Shown here one piece after another: positions 1 to 4,618 of a DNA stretch of 5,636 nucleotides. Both the position numbers and the translations under genes were made by a program. Every line of letters starts with the position of its first letter. Within the stretch, counting starts at the first letter, position 1. This DNA comes from Thiotrichales bacterium (GTDB lineage Bacteria; Pseudomonadota; Gammaproteobacteria; UWMA-0217), in contig JANTGD010000253.1 in the NCBI GenBank assembly GCA_024763135.1, positions 1 through 5,636 of the forward strand. Reading direction: 5' to 3'. A model generated the notes under the pieces. It saw only the letters and a list, made by a program, of their open reading frames with translations. It ran no database searches and was not told the DNA's origin.

Positions 1-127
1 CGCTCGTTTTGATGCGGCCGTTTTTTTATGTTACCTAAGGGGTTGCGCGTTACACAGGCGTGGGAGCATAGGAGCGTGGACCGATTTCTGTTAGGCTTTT
101 GCGATCTTTCCAACGCGCCACGCGATC
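1..127. other. Intergenic leader upstream of hisI
   Basis: No gene is visible here. A GC-palindromic CGGCCG (15-20) followed directly by seven T (21-27) looks like the tail of an intrinsic terminator for a plus-strand gene lying left of the window, but the matching upstream stem arm is not in the window, so this is only a suggestion. A short direct repeat GGAGC-ATA-GGAGC lies at 63-75. I find no convincing -35/-10 pair for hisI. The hisI frame has an in-frame stop at 92-94, which limits how far the gene can extend upstream. Confidence 0.4.
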
Positions 128-562
128 ATGAACTTTTTCAAAACATCCGAACACGCGCATAAAGGTGACCGATTTCCTTTAGATACAGCATTGGCCGACC
201 TCAAATTCGACGCGCATGGGCTTATCCCTGCAATCAGTCAGCAATATGACAGTGGTGAAGTGCTCATGCTGGCGTGGATGAACCGGGAAGCCCTGGAAGA
301 AACATTAAACACAGGGCGGGTGTGTTTTTATTCCCGCTCCCGGCAACAACTCTGGCGTAAAGGTGAAACCTCTGGACAGATCCAAAGACTGAAAGAAATG
401 CGCATCGATTGTGATGGCGATGCACTGCTCTTATTGGTGGATCAAACCGGACCGGCCTGCCACTCGGGACGCCGCAGCTGCTTTTACAACAGCGTCCATG
501 ACAAGTCGCTAGAAATAGCCAGCGAGCCATTGATCGATCCAGAAGACTTATACCGCAAATGA
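128..562 (+). CDS. hisI: Phosphoribosyl-AMP cyclohydrolase HisI (monofunctional)
   Basis: Cytoplasmic enzyme that hydrolyses the purine ring of phosphoribosyl-AMP to give ProFAR, the third step of histidine synthesis. The 144-residue product carries the family core. The LWRKGETSG segment is at about residues 75-83. The metal cluster DCDGD at 94-98 gives D94/D96/D98, the Mg ligands by family knowledge. C95, C111 and C118 (in the ACHSGRRSCF segment) match the three zinc cysteines. There is no C-terminal HisE (pyrophosphohydrolase) domain, so HisE must be encoded elsewhere. The N terminus is about 10 residues longer than usual. No Shine-Dalgarno is obvious before the ATG, but an upstream in-frame stop (92-94) and the lack of another Met before residue 47 favour this start; a TTG at codon 22 is a weaker alternative. 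The stop overlaps the yidD start (ATGA). Confidence 0.96.
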   Translation: MNFFKTSEHAHKGDRFPLDTALADLKFDAHGLIPAISQQYDSGEVLMLAWMNREALEETLNTGRVCFYSRSRQQLWRKGETSGQIQRLKEMRIDCDGDALLLLVDQTGPACHSGRRSCFYNSVHDKSLEIASEPLIDPEDLYRK

Positions 563-807
563 GCAAAAAATTCTTGATCCTTTTTGTGCGGTTCTACAGC
601 GCATTGATCAGCCCTTTTTTTGGGGCGTCCTGTCGCTATACGCCCACCTGCTCCGCCTATATGCAGGAGGCGATTGAAACACATGGCTCACTGCGTGGGT
701 TGTGGTTGGGTATCAAACGCATCCTCAGATGTCACCCATTTCACGCGGGTGGCTATGACCCTGTTCCACCCGGTTGCGATCAGGATTCCCATCCCCATAA
801 ACACTGA
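559..807 (+). CDS. yidD: Membrane protein insertion efficiency factor YidD
   Basis: Small inner-membrane-associated protein that helps YidC-dependent insertion of membrane proteins. The 82-residue product has all the family hallmarks: an amphipathic or hydrophobic N terminus (about residues 4-20, FLILFVRFYSALISPF), then the SCRYTPTCSAY block (24-34), then KRILRCHPFHAGGYDPVP (53-70). C25, C31 and C58 are the conserved cysteines; a further C73 lies in the variable His-rich tail (DSHPHKH). Its ATG overlaps the hisI stop as ATGA, implying translational coupling. This is unusual company: yidD normally sits between rnpA and yidC in the rpmH-rnpA-yidD-yidC cluster. The family call is secure from the motifs; what the hisI coupling means is unknown. 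Confidence 0.95.
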   Translation: MSKKFLILFVRFYSALISPFFGASCRYTPTCSAYMQEAIETHGSLRGLWLGIKRILRCHPFHAGGYDPVPPGCDQDSHPHKH

Positions 808-825
808 TCACGCTGACCGATCATC

Positions 826-856
826 GCATCAGGACCTGCCGGATGCTTCAGTTTTG
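826..856 (+). terminator. Possible weak intrinsic terminator after yidD
   Basis: In the convergent gap between yidD and hinT, GCATC (826-830) pairs with GATGC (842-846). Past one A·G mismatch, GG pairs with CC around a 5-base ACCTG loop. The stem is followed by TTCAGTTTTG, a poor T-tract. It would end the hisI-yidD transcript. A second small inverted repeat, TGATC...GATCA (805-823), overlaps the yidD stop. Both are short, so confidence is low; Rho-dependent ending is equally possible. Confidence 0.35.
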
Positions 857-863
857 CACTGGG

Positions 864-1208
864 TCAGCCCGGCGGCCAGGAAAATGGCCTACCGCCCAAA
901 ATATGCAGATGGATGTGGAAAACCGTTTGCCCAGCACCCTCACCACAGTTCATGACGACACGATAGCCAGAGTCTGCAATGCCTTCCTGCGCAGCCACAG
1001 TTTTCGCCGCAAGCAACAGCTTGCCAGCCAGCGCTGCATGCGCATTATCCAGATCATTCATGGAAGCGATATGCACCCGGGGAATGGCAAGCAGATGGAT
1101 CGGCGCCTGGGGATTCAAATCGCGAAAGACCACCACGTCCTCATTTTCATACACAATCTCGGCCGGAATCTCTCCCTGGGCAATCTTGCAAAAAATACAT
1201 TCTGTCAT
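864..1208 (-). CDS. hinT: Histidine triad (HIT) nucleotide-binding protein, HinT type
   Basis: Cytoplasmic HIT-superfamily purine nucleoside phosphoramidase/AMP-lysine hydrolase of the HINT branch. The 114-residue length is typical. The N terminus has the CIFCKI motif (C4, C7), which with H46 resembles the zinc-type site seen in part of the family. The catalytic triad motif is HIHLHILGG (H98, H100, H102), and the C terminus ends in the WPPG found in many HINT proteins. The start is supported by GGAAGG at 1219-1224, 10 bases before the ATG. It lies 89 bp downstream of recR on the same strand and may be co-transcribed with it or use the candidate promoter at 1261-1288. It converges on hisI-yidD; in many proteobacteria HIT genes sit beside hisI/hisE in the same direction. 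The physiological substrate is unknown. Confidence 0.94.
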   Translation of the reverse strand: MTECIFCKIAQGEIPAEIVYENEDVVVFRDLNPQAPIHLLAIPRVHIASMNDLDNAHAALAGKLLLAAKTVAAQEGIADSGYRVVMNCGEGAGQTVFHIHLHILGGRPFSWPPG

Positions 1209-1230
1209 GGCTCGTAATCCTTCCTAAACC

Positions 1231-1244
1231 GCCTGTTATCAGGC
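1231..1244. repeat. Small perfect hairpin between recR and hinT
   Basis: GCCTG-TTAT-CAGGC is a 5-bp perfect stem with a 4-base loop. On the hinT (minus) transcript it lies 6 bases upstream of the GGAAGG ribosome binding site and has no following T-tract, so it is not a recR terminator. Read on the plus strand it is followed by TATTTTG and could weakly stop plus-strand read-through. Its function is uncertain. Confidence 0.4.
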
Positions 1245-1260
1245 TATTTTGTAACTGCTT

Positions 1261-1288
1261 AGACTACCCTTGAAACACATCAGGTCAA
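1261..1288 (-). promoter_or_regulatory. Candidate sigma-70 promoter for hinT
   Basis: On the minus strand TTGACC (1283-1288, 5/6 match to the -35 consensus) is followed after 16 bases by TAGTCT (1261-1266, 3/6 match to -10). The start would be near 1254, about 46 bases before the hinT ATG and outside recR. The -10 is weak, so this is only a candidate; read-through from recR is the alternative. Confidence 0.33.
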
Positions 1289-1297
1289 GTTGCTGGA

Positions 1298-1897
1298 TTA
1301 ATCATAGTGGGTGCGCCCTTCGAAGGCATGGGACAAAGTCTGCGCATCGATGTATTCCAATTCGCCCCCAAACGGCACGCCCTGCGCGATACGACTGACC
1401 GCAACATTGAGGCTGCGTGCCATCTCGCTGATGTAATGGGCGGTTACTTCGCCTTCCACGGTGGGATTTGTTGCCAGAATTATCTCCTTGATGTGCCCTT
1501 CTGCCAGGCGCTTTTCTAAGATATCCAGCCCCAAATCTTCAGGCCCAATGCCATCGAGAGGCGAAATATGCCCCAACAATACAAAATAATAACCCCTATA
1601 AACCGATGACTGTTCGATTGCCAGTACATCCGCGGGATTCTCAACAATACACAATTTTTGTCGATCCCTGCCAGAATTGCCGCAGATTTCACACACCGGC
1701 TGCTCGGTCAATGTTCTGCATTGTTGACAGCGGCCAACGCGCCGTAGCGATTCCTCCAATGTTTGCACCAATTGGGCTGCACCCTGACGATCTTTTTCCA
1801 AGAGGTGGAATGCCATGCGCTGCGCAGTCTTGGGGCCCACGCCCGGAAGACAGCGCAGCGCATCCATCAATTGTTGCAGCAACGGAGAAAACGTCAT
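1298..1897 (-). CDS. recR: Recombination mediator protein RecR
   Basis: Component of the RecFOR pathway: with RecO it helps load RecA onto SSB-covered single-stranded gaps. The 199-residue protein shows all four domains in order. A helix-hairpin-helix lies at about 15-32 (CLPGVGPKTAQRMAFHLL). The zinc finger has C57, C60, C69 and C72. The Toprim domain runs from about 80 to 175, with the acidic VEN (E86), LDGIGPEDL (114-122) and ATNPTVEGE (142-150) motifs. The C-terminal segment GVPFGGELEYID (173-184) belongs to the Walker-B-like/tetramerisation end. It begins 9 bases after the ybaB stop, so it is almost certainly in one operon with ybaB and dnaX. The ribosome binding site is poor (CAGG very close to the ATG), suggesting coupling to ybaB translation. 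No intrinsic terminator follows. Confidence 0.97.
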   Translation of the reverse strand: MTFSPLLQQLMDALRCLPGVGPKTAQRMAFHLLEKDRQGAAQLVQTLEESLRRVGRCQQCRTLTEQPVCEICGNSGRDRQKLCIVENPADVLAIEQSSVYRGYYFVLLGHISPLDGIGPEDLGLDILEKRLAEGHIKEIILATNPTVEGEVTAHYISEMARSLNVAVSRIAQGVPFGGELEYIDAQTLSHAFEGRTHYD

Positions 1898-1906
1898 TAC
1901 CTGGCT

Positions 1907-2227
1907 TTAGAACGGTAAATTCATTCCCGGCGGCAGGCCAGCGGTCACGCTGGACATTTTTTCCTTGGTTGTTTCCTCAACTTTCTGAATCGCGTCATTG
2001 AAGGCTGCGGCGATCAGATCTTCGAGCATATCTTTGTCGTCTCCAAGCAGTGAATCATCAATCGATACTTTGCGCACCACATGCTTACAGGTCATCACGA
2101 TACTGACCAGACCGCCACCGGCGACACCGGTAACTTCGATACCCGCGAGCTCTTCCTGAACCTTCAACATGCTTTCTTGCATTTTCTGGGCTTGTTTCAT
2201 CAGGCCACCCAAGGCACCTTTCATCAT
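1907..2227 (-). CDS. ybaB: Nucleoid-associated protein YbaB/EbfC family
   Basis: Small dimeric DNA-binding protein of the YbaB/EbfC family, bound to the nucleoid; its exact role is unsettled but it is consistently encoded between dnaX and recR. The 106-residue product has the N-terminal helix GGLMKQAQKMQESMLKVQEE (7-26). A central beta region follows with VTGVAGGGLVSIVMT (32-46) and KVSIDDSLL (53-61). Next comes the conserved helix DKDMLEDLIAAAFNDAIQKVEE (64-85). The Gly/Pro-rich end is GLPPGMNLPF, matching the family's PPGxxxPF terminus. Two ATG codons are adjacent (2225-2227 and 2222-2224). GGAG at 2235-2238, 7 bases before the first, favours the first. The dnaX stop is 57 bases upstream, and recR starts 9 bases after the ybaB stop. 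Confidence 0.96.
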   Translation of the reverse strand: MMKGALGGLMKQAQKMQESMLKVQEELAGIEVTGVAGGGLVSIVMTCKHVVRKVSIDDSLLGDDKDMLEDLIAAAFNDAIQKVEETTKEKMSSVTAGLPPGMNLPF

Positions 2228-2284
2228 AGTTTTACTCCAGTATGAATTGGATTCTCAATTTCCCATTGGTCACGCCAGACCCGC

Positions 2285-3946
2285 TCATTCCGGCTTGATG
2301 CTTCCGGGGATGATCTCAGCGCCGAATTCAGTCTTGAGCGCATCAACGATCGGATCGGATGCGATTGCTGCTTCGGCCGCCAGCTGCCGTTCTTCGGCCG
2401 CGCGTTTTTGGCGTGCGGCGGGCGAATCAGGTTCTGCGGCCTGGAGTTCAACCCGAAGTTTTAAATCAGTATTATCAAAAAAGGTCTGTAACGCCTTTTC
2501 AAGCTTGCGGGTGACGGTCGCATTCTGCAAGCCTTCATGCCGCGCTGAGAGGCCTAATGTGAGCACATTCTGTGTATGTTCCATCAAGATACAATGACTG
2601 GCAAACATCTTAGTCATGCCGGTTACAGCTAACTGATCGAGTATCGATTCCCAGGGATCGGCCGTCTGGTCGTGATCGGGGGCTGTCTTAACAGCTGTCG
2701 TCTCTGTTACGTTCTTCGCGGCTGCCAAAGCACCTCTTTCAGGCTGTGTGGTGGCCTCGGGATCGTTTGGTATCGGCGGTTTAGCCGTCGATTCACGAGT
2801 CGCCGATCCACTCCCGATAGGCGTGGACGGTGCTTTGATTGACCGGGGCGGCGTCGCAGCATCGGCGGGCTTAAAGGCCAACATTCGCAGCAGGGCCATT
2901 TCCAGAGCGTAGCGCGGTTCTGGCACTAAAGGGAGATCCCGGCGAGCGCGTAATGCTATTTCGTAAAACAGCTGGAGTTCCTCGGGGGATGCACGACTGG
3001 CAATCGGGCTAAGCGCTTGGACATCCAGCCCACGCAGCGACAATGCATCGGGCAACATCTGCGCCATCGCCAAGTCATGTAGCAGGGTAATCATTGCAGC
3101 AAAGATATGATCATAGTCAGGCGCCAACTCAGCGAGCTGTGCTACTTGCTGCATCAGTTCTGTTGCGTCACCCTCGATCAGCGCGGACATCAGCGCTATG
3201 AGAGACTGTGTCGACACACTACCCAGCATTTGCCCGACTTCCTGATCACGCACCGCCCCTTCCCCATAGGCAATGGCCTGATCCAGCAGACTCAACGCAT
3301 CTCTCAGGCTGCCGTCAGCCGCGTGAGCCAAATGATGTAGCGCTGGTGTTTCGAATGTTACCTGCTCCTGTTCCAGAATATGGGCCAACTGTGCGACGAT
3401 CTGCGCTTCCGAGACGCGTTTGAGATTGAATTGCAGACAACGCGACAAAACCGTCACCGGGAGTTTTTGTGGATCAGTGGTTGCCAGGAGAAATTTAACG
3501 TGCGGAGGGGGTTCTTCCAGAGTTTTGAGCAAGGCGTTGAAGCTATGCGTTGAGAGCATATGCACTTCATCGATCAGGTAGACCTTAAAGCGGCCGCGCG
3601 TGGGCGCATATTGCACATTTTCCAGGAGTTCCCGAGTATCATCGACACGAGTTCTGGAAGCGGCATCGACTTCGATCAGATCCACAAAGCGGCCTTCGCT
3701 GATCTCTTTACAGGCATCGCAATGGCCACAAGGCGTGGCAGAGACACCCGTCTCACAATTCAGGCATTTCGCGAGGATTCTCGCAAGTGTGGTTTTACCC
3801 ACTCCCCGGGTACCCGTGAACAAGTAGGCATGGTGGAGCCGCTGTTGGTTCAGGGCGTTGATCATGGCGCGCAGAACGTGCTCTTGGCCAACGACTTCAT
3901 CGAAACCGGCCGGACGCCATTTTCTCGCGAGAACTTGATAGCTCAT
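2285..3946 (-). CDS. dnaX: DNA polymerase III subunit tau (DnaX)
   Basis: Clamp-loader ATPase subunit that loads the beta clamp and, as tau, ties the loader to polymerase and helicase. I place the start at 3946 (MSYQVLARKWRP, the canonical N terminus), giving 553 residues. Walker A GTRGVGKT is at 45-52 and the zinc module has C64, C73, C76 and C79. Walker B is LIDEVH (124-129) and sensor 1 with the SRC motif runs to 168-170. Sensor 2 is GSLRDALSLLDQ (212-223). The clamp-loader collar extends to about 358. A low-complexity Pro/Thr/Ala linker (about 360-428) is followed by the tau-specific C-terminal domain (431-553, ending SIKPE). It is shorter than E. coli tau (643), mainly in the linker. No Shine-Dalgarno precedes the ATG, only a U-rich leader. 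The frame stays open upstream to a GTG at 4121-4123 through the SRP RNA; that extension is not real. Confidence 0.96.
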   Translation of the reverse strand: MSYQVLARKWRPAGFDEVVGQEHVLRAMINALNQQRLHHAYLFTGTRGVGKTTLARILAKCLNCETGVSATPCGHCDACKEISEGRFVDLIEVDAASRTRVDDTRELLENVQYAPTRGRFKVYLIDEVHMLSTHSFNALLKTLEEPPPHVKFLLATTDPQKLPVTVLSRCLQFNLKRVSEAQIVAQLAHILEQEQVTFETPALHHLAHAADGSLRDALSLLDQAIAYGEGAVRDQEVGQMLGSVSTQSLIALMSALIEGDATELMQQVAQLAELAPDYDHIFAAMITLLHDLAMAQMLPDALSLRGLDVQALSPIASRASPEELQLFYEIALRARRDLPLVPEPRYALEMALLRMLAFKPADAATPPRSIKAPSTPIGSGSATRESTAKPPIPNDPEATTQPERGALAAAKNVTETTAVKTAPDHDQTADPWESILDQLAVTGMTKMFASHCILMEHTQNVLTLGLSARHEGLQNATVTRKLEKALQTFFDNTDLKLRVELQAAEPDSPAARQKRAAEERQLAAEAAIASDPIVDALKTEFGAEIIPGSIKPE

Positions 3947-4004
3947 GGGTAAATAGAAAAACAGAGGGAAGCGTAAGCAGAGGCCCAGCCAAACCAGACA
4001 GAGT

Positions 4005-4106
4005 CCTGCACCAGCCACACTCCGGCGCCCGACTTCACCACTACCGTTGCTCCCTTCCGGGCCTGGCGGGGTTTGCGGCTGATCGTCGCGAAGGGACCGA
4101 TGCAGG
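4005..4106 (-). ncRNA. ffs: Signal recognition particle RNA, small (4.5S) type
   Basis: RNA scaffold of the bacterial SRP, which binds Ffh and targets nascent inner-membrane proteins to FtsY/SecYEG. On the minus strand the highly conserved domain IV is plain: CAGG (4062-4065), a GGAA apical loop (4055-4058) and AGCA (4048-4051), the two sides of the Ffh-binding symmetric loop. The flanking halves fold back into a long hairpin. CCTGCATCGG at the 5' end pairs with CTGGTGCAGG at the 3' end over 10 bp, with two G·U pairs, setting the ends near 4106 and 4005. No Alu domain is present, as is usual in proteobacteria. The 5' end agrees with the start predicted by the promoter at 4114-4141. Exact mature ends are inferred from pairing. 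Confidence 0.93.
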
Positions 4107-4113
4107 AAGCGGG

Positions 4114-4141
4114 AGTATACCACAGTCTGCGTCGCTGAAAC
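4114..4141 (-). promoter_or_regulatory. Extended -10 promoter of ffs (SRP RNA)
   Basis: On the minus strand TGGTATACT combines an extended -10 (TGn) with a TATACT hexamer (4114-4119). A weak -35, GTTTCA (4136-4141), lies 16 bases upstream. The predicted start (about 4107) falls at the 5' end of the SRP RNA stem. The sequence between -10 and +1 begins CCCGC, a GC-rich discriminator of the kind associated with stringent control of stable RNA genes; that regulation is inferred. A separate perfect TATAAT hexamer (4152-4157, minus) lies about 35 bases further upstream but has no good -35. Confidence 0.75.
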
Positions 4142-4267
4142 CGGTGAATTGATTATAGGGGAAAATGCGCGTTTCGAATGGTCTAAAACGATCAGCTACG
4201 GTGGGGTGTGATGCCATAATAGCTACTCAGACAGTAGTCAAATGTGTCGTCACCGCTCAAATTGCTC

Positions 4268-4350
4268 CTGACATACGCCAGATCAAGCCGAAAAATGTGA
4301 GATTACGCGTGTCAATGGCCAATTTTAAACGCAGAGCTGGTGTATGTCAG
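4268..4350. repeat. 14-bp inverted repeat with 55-base spacer
   Basis: CTGACATACGCCAG (4268-4281) is the reverse complement of CTGGTGTATGTCAG (4337-4350) at 13 of 14 positions. The single difference becomes a G·U pair in plus-strand RNA but an A·C mismatch in minus-strand RNA. After a 1x1 mismatch two more pairs continue inward (4283-4284 with 4334-4335). There is no T-tract after either arm, so it is not an intrinsic terminator, and no target-site duplication is seen. Confidence 0.6.
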
Positions 4351-4482
4351 AGTTTAGATGGATAGTTACATATTGCATGCCGTTCAAATCTCGGCGTTGT
4401 TGCACCCGGTGAAAGACAAGCTCTGCAATCTCCCTGCAACTGCGTAAAAGAATAACGCAGAACTCCGCTAAAATAGCAACTA

Positions 4483-4494
4483 GGTGATGTCACC
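4483..4494. promoter_or_regulatory. Near-palindrome GGTGATGTCACC, possible operator
   Basis: Two 5-base arms GGTGA/TCACC surround a TG centre, about 93 bases upstream of the predicted -10 of the next gene. It has the look of a dimeric regulator site but matches no operator I can name with confidence. A related TGTCGTCACCGC lies at 4244-4255. Chance occurrence is possible. Confidence 0.2.
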
Positions 4495-4564
4495 GCCTCC
4501 CCTCTTTTCATCAGCACAGACCTTCCTTTACCATCGGGTGCCAGGGAAAATCGTGCTACTCCAA

Positions 4565-4592
4565 CTGCCTGGACGCGATCTGCCCCTATACT
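4565..4592 (+). promoter_or_regulatory. Candidate promoter of the outer-membrane protein gene
   Basis: TATACT (4587-4592) is a good -10 hexamer; CTGCCT (4565-4570), 16 bases upstream, is a poor -35. The predicted start is near 4599, giving a leader of about 20 bases. GGAA (4606-4609), 9 bases before the ATG at 4619, is a modest ribosome binding site. Confidence 0.5.
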
Positions 4593-4618
4593 AAGACAAT
4601 TTTTTGGAATCCGTCGCC

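Larger units (their letters stand above)
4120..4618. other. Gene-free 0.5-kb region between divergent ffs and OMP gene
   Basis: I find no protein gene with family resemblance and no tRNA. Part of the region is more AT-rich than the flanking genes. It holds, left to right: the ffs -35 region and a minus-strand TATAAT (4152-4157); a small inverted repeat CTACT/AGTAG (4223-4237); the 14-bp inverted repeat (4268-4350); a hairpin CTGCGT/ACGCAG (4440-4460); the near-palindrome GGTGATGTCACC (4483-4494); and the promoter of the following gene (4565-4592). A short open frame at 4165-4365 has no ribosome binding site and no recognisable features. A small RNA is possible but unproven. Confidence 0.6.

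Noticed and set aside
1606..2001. 131-codon plus-strand open frame opposite recR/ybaB
   Set aside because: It lies antisense to two well-conserved genes, has no recognisable domain and no ribosome binding site; it is a shadow frame.
2475..2490. T-rich run in dnaX (minus strand) as a programmed frameshift site
   Set aside because: It reads ACC TTT TTT GAT; the heptamer has C in the first position, so the first tRNA would re-pair poorly. It lies in the last 12% of the gene, not at the gamma position, and the downstream protein matches tau in frame.
3955..3965. T-tract before dnaX (minus strand) as an ffs terminator
   Set aside because: TGTTTTTCT is not preceded by a stable stem; the only nearby pairing (GCAG/CTGC) is 4 bp and distant.
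4268..4350. Inverted repeat as an insertion sequence or MITE
   Set aside because: The element would be only 83 bp, with no target-site duplication and no transposase remnant; copy number cannot be judged from one window.
4165..4365. 66-codon plus-strand open frame in the gene-free gap
   Set aside because: There is no Shine-Dalgarno, no hydrophobic segment or family motif, and it spans both arms of the inverted repeat; more likely non-coding.
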